Positions 35,088 to 43,609 of a stretch of DNA of 64,000 bases are shown here, piece after piece. The DNA comes from Streptomyces sp. NBC_01445 (GTDB taxonomy: Bacteria > Actinomycetota > Actinomycetes > Streptomycetales > Streptomycetaceae). The stretch covers positions 5,394,001 to 5,458,000 of the forward strand of contig NZ_CP109485.1 in NCBI RefSeq assembly GCF_035918235.1, written 5' to 3'. The notes under the pieces were generated by a model. That model was not told the origin of the DNA and ran no database searches. It was given only the letters and a program-made list of their open reading frames with translations. Position 1 is the first letter of the stretch. Each line of letters starts with the position of its first letter. Made by a program: the position numbers and the translations under genes.

Positions 35088-36629
35088 TCACTTGAAGCGC
35101 GCGGCGAGCAGCACGACGTCCTCGTCGCTGTCGGCGGCGTCGAGCCCGTCCGGCAGGACGGTGTGCAGGACGTGGTCGGCGATCGCGCCGGGGTCGTCGC
35201 GGATCGTGCGCGGGACGCCGGCCGCCGCCGCGTGCAGACGGGCGAAGGCGCGGTCCATGGGGTCACCGGTGCGGTGCAGCAGTCCGTCCGTGTACAGCAG
35301 CACGGTCTCGCCGGGCTCCGGGCTGAACTCGACGCTCGGCGCCTCCCAGCAGGCCAGCATCCCGAGCGGCGCGGACAGCGACGTCTCCACGAACTCGGTG
35401 CGTCTCTCGCCGATGACCAGCGGCGGACTGTGCCCGGCCCCGGCCAGGACGATCTTGCGCAGGGCGGGCTCGCAGTACGCGAAGAGGGCGGTGGCGCTGC
35501 GCGCGGGCTCGGTCAGCCGGAGCAGCAGCTCCAGATCGGACAGGACGGCGACGGGGTCCTCGCCCTCCATCACCGCGTACGCCCGCAGGCTGGCCCTGAG
35601 CCGGCCCATCGCGGCGACGGCGCTGGCCCCGGAGCCGGTGACGGAGCCGACGGCCAGGCCGAGTGCGCCCTCGGGCAGCGGCAGCGCGTCGTACCAGTCG
35701 CCGCCGCCGCGCGGGCCCGTGCGGTGCCGGGCGGCGAGCTGGACGTCCGCGACCCGCGGGAGCCGCGGCGGCAGCAACTCCTCCGCGATGGTGCGGGACT
35801 TGGTGCGCGCCCGCTCCAGTTCGAGCAGGCGTGCGAGGTGTTCGGTGGCGTAGCGCGTGTACAGACCGACCAGATGGCGCTGGCGTTCGACGGGCTCGGC
35901 GGGCTCGTCGTAGAGCCACACCGCGGCGCCGAGCCGGCCCGCCGCCTCGGTCGCGAGGGGCAGCGCGAAGCTCGCGGCGTAGCCGAGCCGGGCGGCGACC
36001 TCGCGGTGGCGCGGGTCGAGCCCGTCCTCGGACAGCAGATCCGCGTGCACCTCGGGCTCGCCGGTCGCGTCCGCGCGGTCGAGGATCCTCCCGTACGAGG
36101 TCGCGCCGCGCGGCACCGTCTCGATGTGGCCGAGGTCGGCGCGGGCGAGGCCGAGCCCGACGGTGGTGTCGGGGCCCAGGCCGTCGGCCGGTTCCAGGAC
36201 GACGAGTCCGCGGCGTGCGCCGACGAGGGCAGCGCCGGCGCGGAGCACCTCGTGCAGGGCGTCGTCCATGACGGCCGTCCTGGCCAGGCGCTCGGTGAGT
36301 TCGTGCAGCGTGGTGAGGTCGGAGACCCAGCCGGCGAGCCGGTCCTGGATCAGCGCTCCGGGGGCGCCGGGGGGTTCGGGGGCTTCTGGCGCTTCGGGCG
36401 CTCCAGCGGAGGAAGGGGGCGCGGGCGAGGGTGACGCGGGCGCGACAGTGTGTGCCGGTGGGGGAACCGTTGAATCGATTCCAGCCACTTTCGGAAAGTG
36501 TGGGGCTGTCATGGTGTCCGGCTTTCCGACCGGTGCGTATTGCTCAATAGCATCGCAAACCCCCATGTGATTCTGCGCCGCCAGCAGTGTCTCCACATCT
36601 ACACGCACCGATGAGGGGATGTCCAGCAT
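35088..36629 (-). CDS. GAF-SpoIIE (PP2C-like) phosphatase with altered metal motif
   Basis: Protein of 513 residues: a Pro/Ala-rich low-complexity N-terminus (about 45-100), a GAF domain (about 105-270) and a SpoIIE-type serine phosphatase domain (about 290-513). Seen: GGGDWYDALPL, AGAGHSPPLV, LYTDGLLHR and SDEDVVLLAAR. The canonical GDVxGHG motif instead reads GSVTGSG (about 328-334), so a metal-binding aspartate is replaced by serine. Activity may be reduced, changed or lost. Such proteins usually dephosphorylate anti-anti-sigma factors. Confidence 0.88.
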   Translation of the reverse strand: MLDIPSSVRVDVETLLAAQNHMGVCDAIEQYAPVGKPDTMTAPHFPKVAGIDSTVPPPAHTVAPASPSPAPPSSAGAPEAPEAPEPPGAPGALIQDRLAGWVSDLTTLHELTERLARTAVMDDALHEVLRAGAALVGARRGLVVLEPADGLGPDTTVGLGLARADLGHIETVPRGATSYGRILDRADATGEPEVHADLLSEDGLDPRHREVAARLGYAASFALPLATEAAGRLGAAVWLYDEPAEPVERQRHLVGLYTRYATEHLARLLELERARTKSRTIAEELLPPRLPRVADVQLAARHRTGPRGGGDWYDALPLPEGALGLAVGSVTGSGASAVAAMGRLRASLRAYAVMEGEDPVAVLSDLELLLRLTEPARSATALFAYCEPALRKIVLAGAGHSPPLVIGERRTEFVETSLSAPLGMLACWEAPSVEFSPEPGETVLLYTDGLLHRTGDPMDRAFARLHAAAAGVPRTIRDDPGAIADHVLHTVLPDGLDAADSDEDVVLLAARFK

Positions 36630-37088
36630 TGTCCTGCCGGGATTCCTGGTGTCCAGGAGGCCCGTGCGGCATTAGTGATCTCTGATCAAACTTGGCTGAA
36701 AAGTGCCTCGGGTAAGGGCATATTGCGGTCGACTGGCATTGTTCGACAGAGCGTCACAGCGGTCGTGATGGGTACGTACTCGGAGAAGGCCAGGGGCACT
36801 TGGGATCGACCCGGAACCTGGCGACGGACCCGGGCGTCCTAACCACCGACGACCGTGCCCCATCCTCCCGTGGCGGAGACGGCGAGTAACACGCGCGACG
36901 GCAAACGCCAGGCGCCGCCACCCCACGCCAGGCTTTTCAAGTACGCGGCCGGCGCTCGGACTATAGGGGTTCCCCTGCTCAAGGCTGGGGTGCGGCGCTC
37001 CCAGTACGTACGCTCAGTGAAGTGTTCGACACACAGTGCGATGTGGCCCACAGCGTTCTCTTCGGTCTACGGAAAGGAACGAGCGCTC
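36630..37088. other. Divergent intergenic region, no gene seen
   Basis: 459 bp between the divergent phosphatase and Prim-Pol-like genes. No gene or known RNA is recognised. It is less GC-rich near 36680-36730 (AAACTTGGCTGAAAAG) where the phosphatase promoter probably lies. Confidence 0.5.
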
Positions 37089-37784
37089 ATGCGCGAGATC
37101 CTCGGAAGGCGACGCAGGCTCCTGTCCAGGCGAAACAACGGGAAGTCTGATCAGTTCAGCGCGGCCCTGACCTTCGCGACCGCATGGCAGTGGCCCGTGC
37201 TCCCGGGCGTGGGGCTCGTGGGGGCGGGGCGCCGTGACGGCGTCAGCTGCGCCTGCCCCGACCCGGAGTGCACGGTGCCCGGCGCGCACCCCTTCGACCC
37301 CGGGCTGCTCGCCGCGACCACGGACGAGCGCATGATCCGCTGGTGGTGGACCAACCGTCCGACGGCGCCGATCGTGCTGGCCACGGGGGCCGGTGCGGGC
37401 GCGAGCGGCGGCCGCGCACCCTGCGCGGTGAGCCTCCCCTCGGTCGCCGGAGCCCGCGCCCTCAAGGCGCTCGACCGTACGGACATCAGGCTCGGCCCGG
37501 TCGTCGCCACCAGGGACCGTTTCTTCATCCTCGTGGCGCCCTACTCCATGGAGCAGCTGGGCGAGCTGCTCTACGCCCAGGACTGGGTGCCGGGGTCCCT
37601 GCGCTTTCACGGCGAGGGCGGCTATCTGGCACTGCCTCCGTCCGACACCGGCCTCGGCCAGGTCCGCTGGGAGCGCGCACCGCTGCCCGGCTCCGCGGCG
37701 CCCTGGGTGCCCGGTGTGGAGGCCGTGGTGGACGCGGTGGTGGATGCCCTCACTCGTACGGGTGTGAGCGCGCCCGAGTTGTAG
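37089..37784 (+). CDS. Prim-Pol-like protein without catalytic acids
   Basis: A 231-residue protein resembling the N-terminal half of bifunctional DNA primase/polymerases: AALTFATAWQWPVLPGVGL, the CACPDPECTVPGAHPF segment, WWWTNRPTAPIVLATG, and a late HGEGGYLALPPSDTG that lines up with the GAGGYLVGPGS loop of the other copy at 48640-49524. Where active members have the DxD metal motif (VDLDT), this one has CAVSLPS, so it is unlikely to polymerise DNA. ATG at 37089 with AAGGAA upstream. A conserved Streptomyces protein; role unknown. Confidence 0.7.
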   Translation: MREILGRRRRLLSRRNNGKSDQFSAALTFATAWQWPVLPGVGLVGAGRRDGVSCACPDPECTVPGAHPFDPGLLAATTDERMIRWWWTNRPTAPIVLATGAGAGASGGRAPCAVSLPSVAGARALKALDRTDIRLGPVVATRDRFFILVAPYSMEQLGELLYAQDWVPGSLRFHGEGGYLALPPSDTGLGQVRWERAPLPGSAAPWVPGVEAVVDAVVDALTRTGVSAPEL

Positions 37785-37839
37785 GGGAATTGGGCGCGCG
37801 GCGAGGGGTGCGAAGGGGCGGCGCCGATATCTTCGGCGC

Positions 37840-38523
37840 ATGCCCTCCCCCTTCCCCAAGCTCTCGACCAGCCTCGAGCAGGGGAGACCCCATTCGCGCC
37901 TTCGTCTGCTCGGTCTTCTCGCGGTCGTGGTCCTGACCGTTCTCCTCCCGCTGGCGGGCGCGTCCGCGGGCCCCGTCGGCGACGCGGCCGCGGAGGACAG
38001 CCTCAACTCCGGCGAACTGCCCCCGGGTGACGCCGACAGCGCCGACAAGGTCGACGACAAACCGGGTGCGAGCGAGAGCGACATGGCGGACACCGCGGCG
38101 ACGGATGCGGCGGGCAAAGCGCGCCGGTCCCACGGGCGGCCGCCGGGTACTTCCGTCCTCGCCGGTCTCGGCATCGCCACGACGGCACGGTGCGGACCTG
38201 AACTCGCCTCTCCCGACGGCATCGAGGCGCAGACCTGCGTACTGACCCAGGGGCGGGACACGTGGGCGAGGACCTACTACAGGAACGCGACAGGGGGGCC
38301 GCTGAGTTCCGTCCTGACGCTGATGGCTCCGGGGGGCCGCACCGTGCAGATGTATTGCGTGGTGGGTGCCCAGGACGAACCGGGGACGTGTGACACGCCT
38401 CGGGAGCGCACTTCGGGTGAGGCGAGCGCCTACTCGGCGGTGGCGGAGTTCGCGGGAGCCGGGGACGCCGGGCCGCTGTTGCTCAGGTCGGGAAGCAACG
38501 CGCCGACGCCGGCCGGACGCTGA
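37840..38523 (+). CDS. Secreted or membrane-anchored hypothetical protein
   Basis: A 227-residue protein with an N-terminal hydrophobic segment (LRLLGLLAVVVLTVLLPLAG) preceded by arginines, a signal peptide or anchor. It continues with an acidic low-complexity stretch (about 45-95) and a C-terminal domain with four cysteines, including ARCGPEL, QTCVLTQ, QMYCVVG and GTCDTPR, which could form disulphides outside the cell. No family is recognised. It follows the Prim-Pol-like gene by 55 bp. A strong terminator follows. Confidence 0.72.
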   Translation: MPSPFPKLSTSLEQGRPHSRLRLLGLLAVVVLTVLLPLAGASAGPVGDAAAEDSLNSGELPPGDADSADKVDDKPGASESDMADTAATDAAGKARRSHGRPPGTSVLAGLGIATTARCGPELASPDGIEAQTCVLTQGRDTWARTYYRNATGGPLSSVLTLMAPGGRTVQMYCVVGAQDEPGTCDTPRERTSGEASAYSAVAEFAGAGDAGPLLLRSGSNAPTPAGR

Positions 38524-38580
38524 GCGAACGGGACGATTTCCCGGGCGCAGGCCCACGGGGAAGTCCCGGAAAAACAAGGA

Positions 38581-38618
38581 CCCGGTTGCTGGCGACGGGG
38601 GATGCACCAGCAACCGGG
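38581..38618 (+). terminator. Strong intergenic hairpin terminator
   Basis: CCCGGTTGCTGG (38581-38592) and CCAGCAACCGGG (38607-38618) form a perfect 12-bp stem with a 14-nt loop between convergent genes. Confidence 0.75.
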
Positions 38619-38752
38619 CTACTCGAACGGTAACAAGAGATCGGCCGTTAGCAAATTCGATCTCGGCTATTCGTATGCGGATTTACCTGCCGCTACGGGG
38701 AGTTGTGACCGGAGTCACCCGTTCTGAGGGCTTCCTGTGGCTGACCGGTCGG

Positions 38753-39715
38753 TCAGCTGAGCGTCACCTGTCGATTGGTGAGGCCGCCACGTGCCCGGCG
38801 CTCTTCGACGGTCAGCGGCGCCTCGGAGGCGAGGGCTGCGGCGAGCCGCTCGGCGAACTCGGCGGCCGGCTTCTCGACATCCTCGGCGCTCACCCCGGTG
38901 GGCAGGTCCCAGACCGGAACGGTCAGGCCGTGCGCCCGGAACGAGCCGACCAGGCGCGTGCCGTCGCCGAGTGAGGACGTGCCGGCCGCGTGCAGCCGGG
39001 CGAGCGCGTCGAGCAGCTGCTCCTCGGGGTGCGGCATGACCCAGCGCAGGTGGTTCTTGTCGGGCGTCTCGCACCAGTACGCGCCTTCGACCCCGGACAG
39101 CTTCACGGTCGGGATGGCGGCCGCGTTGGCGCGCTCCAGGGAGGCGGAGACCTCCGGGCTCGCGTTCTCCGAGTCGGGCACCCAGAACTCGAATCCCGTG
39201 TGCACGACCGGCTCGAAGGCGGCCTCGGGGTCGAGCAGGTCCTGCAGACGCGGGCCGTCGGCGGGTGCGCGGCGCGCCTGCACCGGCGTACCGGGCTCCG
39301 CGGTGAGCGCGCGCTGAAGGGTGTCGGCGAGGTCGCGGCTCAGGTCGCCGGACGAGGTGTCGTTCTGCAGGCCGATCAGGACCGAGCCGTCTTCGCGGCG
39401 CAGCGCGGGCCACGCCATCGGAAGCACCGTCGCGAGCGTCACGGAGGGAACGCCGTCCGGCAGGCTCTCCTTGAGGGTGAGCGGCACCGTCGCTGCGGGC
39501 ACCAGCTCGCGCAGCGCGATCCAGTCACCCTCTCCCACGAGACCGTCGAACGGGCGCTGCACCAGCTCGGTCACCGCGTGCGCGGCGGCGCGGCCGTGGC
39601 AGGCCTTGTAGCGGCGGCCGCTCCCGCAGGGGCAGGGCTCACGGGCGCCGACGACCGGGATCTCCCCGCTGCTGACGTGCGACTTGCCCTTGGTCTGGGG
39701 GCGCTTCTTGGCCAT
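38753..39715 (-). CDS. DUF5926-type protein with SEC-C zinc motif
   Basis: A 320-residue cytoplasmic protein. The N-terminus carries a SEC-C-like zinc finger (REPCPCGSGRRYKACHG, residues about 25-41) as at the end of SecA. The rest is an actinobacterial domain (DUF5926) of unknown activity with conserved segments HTGFEFWVPD, YWCETPDKNHLRWVMPH and GSFRAHGLTVPVWDLP. It may act near the ribosome or Sec pathway through the zinc finger, but this is inference. ATG at 39715 (MAKKRPQTKG). Confidence 0.8.
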   Translation of the reverse strand: MAKKRPQTKGKSHVSSGEIPVVGAREPCPCGSGRRYKACHGRAAAHAVTELVQRPFDGLVGEGDWIALRELVPAATVPLTLKESLPDGVPSVTLATVLPMAWPALRREDGSVLIGLQNDTSSGDLSRDLADTLQRALTAEPGTPVQARRAPADGPRLQDLLDPEAAFEPVVHTGFEFWVPDSENASPEVSASLERANAAAIPTVKLSGVEGAYWCETPDKNHLRWVMPHPEEQLLDALARLHAAGTSSLGDGTRLVGSFRAHGLTVPVWDLPTGVSAEDVEKPAAEFAERLAAALASEAPLTVEERRARGGLTNRQVTLS

Positions 39716-39819
39716 CTTGGGTGTCTCCCGGTTACGGCTCTCGTACGTACGGGCGCGAGCCTAGCCCCTCGTACGGCCGGGGGCGGGGATCAGGCCGGGT
39801 CGTCGGGCCGGAGCGGGAT

Positions 39820-40371
39820 TCAGCCCAAGTCGTCGAAGGCGTCCGCGAAATCGAGGTCGGACATGCTCGCGGGCGCGCGGCTCGCCACGCGCGTAGCGAA
39901 AGTGCCCTGCCCCTGTGCTTCGCCTTCGGAGCGCACGTCCTTGTGCACGACCACCCAGACGGTGACTTCACCGGGGGCGTCGTCACGTACGCCCCAGTCG
40001 TCGGCGAGCGCCGAGATGATGTTGAGCCCGCGGCCGCCGTGCGCGGTGACCGAGGGCGTGGCCGGAACCGGGCGGGTCGGACCACCACCGTCCGTCACCT
40101 CGACGGTGAGACAGCCCCGCGTGTCGACCCTCCAAGCGGCCCGGACGTCGCCGTCCCCGGCCATGTCGTCGCCCAGCGGCCTGCCGTGCCGGCAGGCGTT
40201 GCTCAGCAGTTCGGACAGGATCAGTACGGCATCGTCGATGACCGCTTCCGAGACCCCGCCGACGCGCAGCTGATCACGCATCCGGTGTCTTGCTTCGCCC
40301 ACGCCCGCAGGGCCATGGGGTACGGCCATGCTCGACGACGTGGGCACCTCCTGTGCCACCACCAACGCCAC
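39820..40371 (-). CDS. HATPase-type regulatory kinase (RsbW-like)
   Basis: Second small HATPase_c protein, 183 residues. N-box LILSELLSNACRHG, G1-type EVTDGGGPT and G2-type HGGRGLNIISALAD are present. Probably an anti-sigma-like serine kinase, as common in Streptomyces. The start is the GTG at 40371, shown by a perfect AAAGGAGGT Shine-Dalgarno at 40379-40387. The C-terminus has an extension of about 40 residues (ASRAPASMSDLDFADAFDDL) not found in RsbW. Confidence 0.84.
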   Translation of the reverse strand: MALVVAQEVPTSSSMAVPHGPAGVGEARHRMRDQLRVGGVSEAVIDDAVLILSELLSNACRHGRPLGDDMAGDGDVRAAWRVDTRGCLTVEVTDGGGPTRPVPATPSVTAHGGRGLNIISALADDWGVRDDAPGEVTVWVVVHKDVRSEGEAQGQGTFATRVASRAPASMSDLDFADAFDDLG

Positions 40372-40520
40372 CCCCGAGACCTCCTTTGCCCCACGCCACG
40401 GTGTGAATGCCCCAATGGACTGGACCGGAAACCGGCCAATCCACGCTCAGTGACGCACTCGTAACGATCGAATACGGAGCGAACGCGCCGGAGCACTCCC
40501 TGTGAGAGAAGTGGCCGGAT

Positions 40521-41336
40521 TTAGCCTCTTCCGAGCTGGCGCAGAACCGCGCGGGGCCGGTTGGTGATGATCGCGTCGACGCCGAGGCCGACACACAGGT
40601 CGACATCCTCCGGCTCGTTGACCGTCCACACGTGCACCCGGTGGCCCGCCCGCTTGAGTTTCTCCACGTACCCGGGGTGGCTGCGCACGATCCGGATGCC
40701 CGGGCCCGCGATCGATACCCCCTTGGGGAGGCGGCCGTCGCGGTGGCGGGGCGAGACGAACTGCATCAGGTAGACCGTCGGCAGGTGGGGGGCCGCGGCC
40801 TGGACGCGGTGCAGGGAGCGGGCCGAGAAGCTCATGACGCGCACCGGGGACGGCGTGTCCGGCGCTCCGGTGGGGGCGTCGAGGCCGAACCGCTTGAGGA
40901 GCATCAGCAGGCGTTCCTCGACCTGGCCGGCCCAGCGGGTGGGGTGTTTGGTCTCGATGGCGAGCTCCACGCGGCGGCCCGCGTCGGCGACCAGTTCGAG
41001 CAGGCGCTCCAGGGTCAGGACGGAGGTGTCCTCCCAGTCGGGACCCTCCGTGCTGGTGCGGCCGGCCTCGCTGTTCTTCCAGGAGCCGAAGTCGAGGGCG
41101 GCGAGATCCGCCAGTTCCAGGGCCGATACCGCACCGCGTCCGTTCGACGTACGGTTGACGCGGCGGTCGTGCACGCAGACGAGATGGCCGTCCGCGGTGA
41201 GCCGTACATCGCATTCGAGGGCGTCGGCACCGTCCTGGATGGCCCTTCTGTACGCGGCCAGCGTGTGCTCGGGAGCCTCGTCGGAGGCTCCGCGGTGGGC
41301 GACGACCTGGATCTGCTGCTGTCGTGCGAGGGTCAC
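40521..41336 (-). CDS. Glycerophosphodiester phosphodiesterase
   Basis: Hydrolyses glycerophosphodiesters to glycerol-3-phosphate and an alcohol. The 271-residue TIM-barrel protein has VVAHRGASDEAPEHTL with catalytic His-Arg, ADALECDVRLTADGHLVCVHDR (metal-binding Glu/Asp and second histidine), a later ELAIETKHPT and the C-terminal VHVWTVNEPEDV. No signal peptide, so cytoplasmic. GTG at 41336 gives the standard N-terminus; the open frame to 41420 adds residues unlike the family. Confidence 0.9.
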   Translation of the reverse strand: MTLARQQQIQVVAHRGASDEAPEHTLAAYRRAIQDGADALECDVRLTADGHLVCVHDRRVNRTSNGRGAVSALELADLAALDFGSWKNSEAGRTSTEGPDWEDTSVLTLERLLELVADAGRRVELAIETKHPTRWAGQVEERLLMLLKRFGLDAPTGAPDTPSPVRVMSFSARSLHRVQAAAPHLPTVYLMQFVSPRHRDGRLPKGVSIAGPGIRIVRSHPGYVEKLKRAGHRVHVWTVNEPEDVDLCVGLGVDAIITNRPRAVLRQLGRG

Positions 41337-41526
41337 CGCGTCATGGTGCCATCGCGAGGCGCAGGGCCGCCCAGCGGATGCGTCCGTTTCGCCCGGCGTA
41401 AAGGATGGCACCGGACACACAGGAACGCCTTATGGTGCCCTGACGTCCCGTGGGAAAAGCTGACCGCATACAAACAGCAATGCCGATGGAATCAGCTGGT
41501 ACAGCCGTGGATCGAGGAGAAGAGCT

Positions 41527-43002
41527 GTGAGCACCGAGAACGAGGGCACTTCGGTACCCGCGGCCCCGTCCGCACCTCCCGTGCCGGTGGAATCTCCCGC
41601 TACTCCCGCACCCGCCGGTTCCGCACCACCTCCGGAGCCTGCCGACGCGCCCACTGCGGTGATCCCGCCGGTCGAGGGCGCGGCACCGGGGGCGCACGAG
41701 GGTCCCGGCGCGGCCTCGGGGGCTGCACCGGGACCCGGCGGGCAGGACGAGGCCGCGCACGCGGCCTCGGGTGGCTGGCCGCCTCCGCCGCCCGCCGTTC
41801 CGCCGTACGGGGACGGCGGCGGCGGGGGGCACCACCCCTGGGGCGCCTCCTACCAGGCTCCGGAGCCCACACCGGGCCGTCGGCGCGGCGGTCTGCTGGC
41901 CGCGGTGGTCGCGGCGGCCCTGATCGCGGGCGGTGTCGGCGGTGGCATCGGCTACTGGGCGGCCGAGCGCAACGACGACGGTGGCGCGGATTCGACGACG
42001 GTCTCCGCCTCGGACAACCCGGCGGGCTTCAAGCGTGACGCGGCCTCGGTCGCCGGCATTGCGGCGAACGCGCTGCCGAGCACCGTCACCATCGAGGCCG
42101 AGGGCAGCGACGGCGAAGGCGGCACCGGCAGCGGCTTCGTCTACGACAAGCAGGGCCACATACTCACCAACAACCACGTGGTGGCCTCCGCCGCCGACGG
42201 AGGAAAGCTTTCGGCCACGTTCTCGAACGGCAAGAAGTACGACGCCGAGGTGATCGGCCGCGCCCAGGGCTACGACGTCGCGGTCATCAAGCTGAAGAAC
42301 GCCCCGTCGAACCTGAAGCCGCTGGTGCTCGCCAACTCGGACAAGGTCGCCGTCGGTGACGCGACCATCGCGATCGGCGCCCCCTTCGGTCTGTCGAACA
42401 CGGTGACCACGGGCATCGTGTCGGCGAAGAACCGCCCGGTGGCGTCCAGTGACAGCTCGGGCAGCAGCAAGGCGTCGTACATGAACGCGCTGCAGACCGA
42501 TGCCTCGATCAACCCGGGCAACTCGGGCGGCCCGCTGCTCGACGCGCGGGGCGCGGTCATCGGCATCAACTCGGCGATCCAGCCGGCGAGCAGCGGCGGC
42601 ATCGCGGGCTCCGGCCAGTCGGGCTCCGTCGGCCTCGGCTTCGCCATCCCGATCAACCAGGCGAAGAATGTCGCCAAGCAGCTCATCAAGACCGGACAGC
42701 CGGTCTATCCGGTGATCGGCGCCTCGGTCGCGCTGGACGAGCAGGGTGACGGCGCGAAGATCACCGAGCAGGGCGCGGGCGGCTCGTCCGCGGTCACGGC
42801 GAACGGTCCGGCGGACAAGGCCGGCCTGAAGCCCGGCGATGTCATCACCAAGCTCGACGACACGGTGATCGACAGCGGTCCGACCCTGATCGGCCAGATC
42901 TGGACGCACAAGCCGGGCGACACGGTCAAGATCACGTACAAGCGCGGCGGCGCGGAGCACACGGTCGACGTGGTCCTGGGTGAGCGCAAGGGCGACAGCT
43001 GA
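41527..43002 (+). CDS. HtrA/DegQ-like membrane-anchored serine protease with PDZ domain
   Basis: Trypsin-like envelope protease of 491 residues. A Pro/Ala-rich cytoplasmic N-terminus (about 1-115) is followed by one membrane helix (GGLLAAVVAAALIAGGVGGG), then an extracellular protease domain with triad positions in LTNNHVVAS (His), GYDVAVIKL (Asp) and NPGNSGGPLL (Ser). A C-terminal PDZ domain begins around residue 410 (ADKAGLKPGDVITKLDD). It degrades or refolds misfolded exported proteins. Start GTG at 41527 after GAGGAGA. A hairpin and tRNA-Ser follow. Confidence 0.93.
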   Translation: MSTENEGTSVPAAPSAPPVPVESPATPAPAGSAPPPEPADAPTAVIPPVEGAAPGAHEGPGAASGAAPGPGGQDEAAHAASGGWPPPPPAVPPYGDGGGGGHHPWGASYQAPEPTPGRRRGGLLAAVVAAALIAGGVGGGIGYWAAERNDDGGADSTTVSASDNPAGFKRDAASVAGIAANALPSTVTIEAEGSDGEGGTGSGFVYDKQGHILTNNHVVASAADGGKLSATFSNGKKYDAEVIGRAQGYDVAVIKLKNAPSNLKPLVLANSDKVAVGDATIAIGAPFGLSNTVTTGIVSAKNRPVASSDSSGSSKASYMNALQTDASINPGNSGGPLLDARGAVIGINSAIQPASSGGIAGSGQSGSVGLGFAIPINQAKNVAKQLIKTGQPVYPVIGASVALDEQGDGAKITEQGAGGSSAVTANGPADKAGLKPGDVITKLDDTVIDSGPTLIGQIWTHKPGDTVKITYKRGGAEHTVDVVLGERKGDS

Positions 43003-43034
43003 CCGAACTCCCGGCCGAACCCGCTACCCTGGTC

Positions 43035-43063
43035 CTCGCTCCGCCGGTCGCCGGCGGGGCGAG
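43035..43063 (+). terminator. Hairpin between htrA-like gene and tRNA-Ser
   Basis: CTCGCTCCGCCGG and CCGGCGGGGCGAG form a 13-bp stem (one G-U pair) with a 3-nt loop, ending exactly at the base before the tRNA 5' end. It probably terminates the protease gene; it could also guide 5' processing of the tRNA. Confidence 0.65.
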
Positions 43064-43148
43064 GGTGGGTTGCCCGAGCGGCCTAAGGGAACGGTCTTGA
43101 AAACCGTCGTGGCGCGAGTCACCGTGGGTTCAAATCCCACACCCACCG
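43064..43148 (+). tRNA. tRNA-Ser (anticodon TGA)
   Basis: 85-nt class II tRNA. Acceptor stem GGTGGGT (43064-43070) pairs with ACCCACC (43141-43147), discriminator G148. Anticodon stem ACGGT/ACCGT encloses the loop CTTGAAA, anticodon TGA at 43098-43100. A long variable arm and T-arm GTGGGTTCAAATCCCAC (43124-43140) follow. No CCA is encoded. An imperfect copy of its 3' 59 nt lies at 48490-48548. Confidence 0.95.
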
Positions 43149-43156
43149 CGCAAGTT

Positions 43157-43193
43157 GAAGGCCCCTGACCAGCAATATCGGTCGGGGGCCTTC
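43157..43193 (+). terminator. Terminator after tRNA-Ser
   Basis: GAAGGCCCCTGACC (43157-43170) and GGTCGGGGGCCTTC (43180-43193) form a 14-bp stem (one mismatch) with a 9-nt loop. Confidence 0.75.
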
Positions 43194-43609
43194 GTCATGC
43201 ACAGTGGCTGCCGGTGACCGCGATTCCCCGTGAGCCCTCGGTCCGTCGGGCACGGGAGGGGCGCAGCACATCGCAGATCACGCACGCTACGAAGGGCGCC
43301 GAGAGCAACCGCGGCAGTCCACGTGAGATCTCCAGAAGCCCAAGCCCGATCAACAGCCAGATGCCAAAGGCTCGGTGGCGAGTCCGGCGGTCCCGGCGTA
43401 CCGGAAGATCTTGCGGAGTTGTGGCAGGCGCCCAGTAGTCGCTACGACATCATCCTGCGCTCGGGTGGCGGACAGGCGGCGGTGGGCATCGCCGCCGCCT
43501 CCTGACACCCGCGGGGCCCTGTGGGCCGCCGTCGCTGAGGATAGTGAGACCCTGCATTCGGCCGGCGAGCACGGACCCGCACGCGCCGGCCGGTGAGGGA
43601 AGGGACAGC
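43194..43609. other. Gene-free left flank of the island
   Basis: About 416 bp between the tRNA terminator and the regulator gene. Reading frames up to 91 codons exist but none shows a recognisable domain or Streptomyces codon bias in a consistent frame. It may hold decayed element DNA. Confidence 0.5.

Noticed and set aside
33304..35853. 849-codon plus-strand frame over pepP
   Set aside because: pepP on the minus strand has all five metal-ligand motifs; the plus frame has no recognisable domain.
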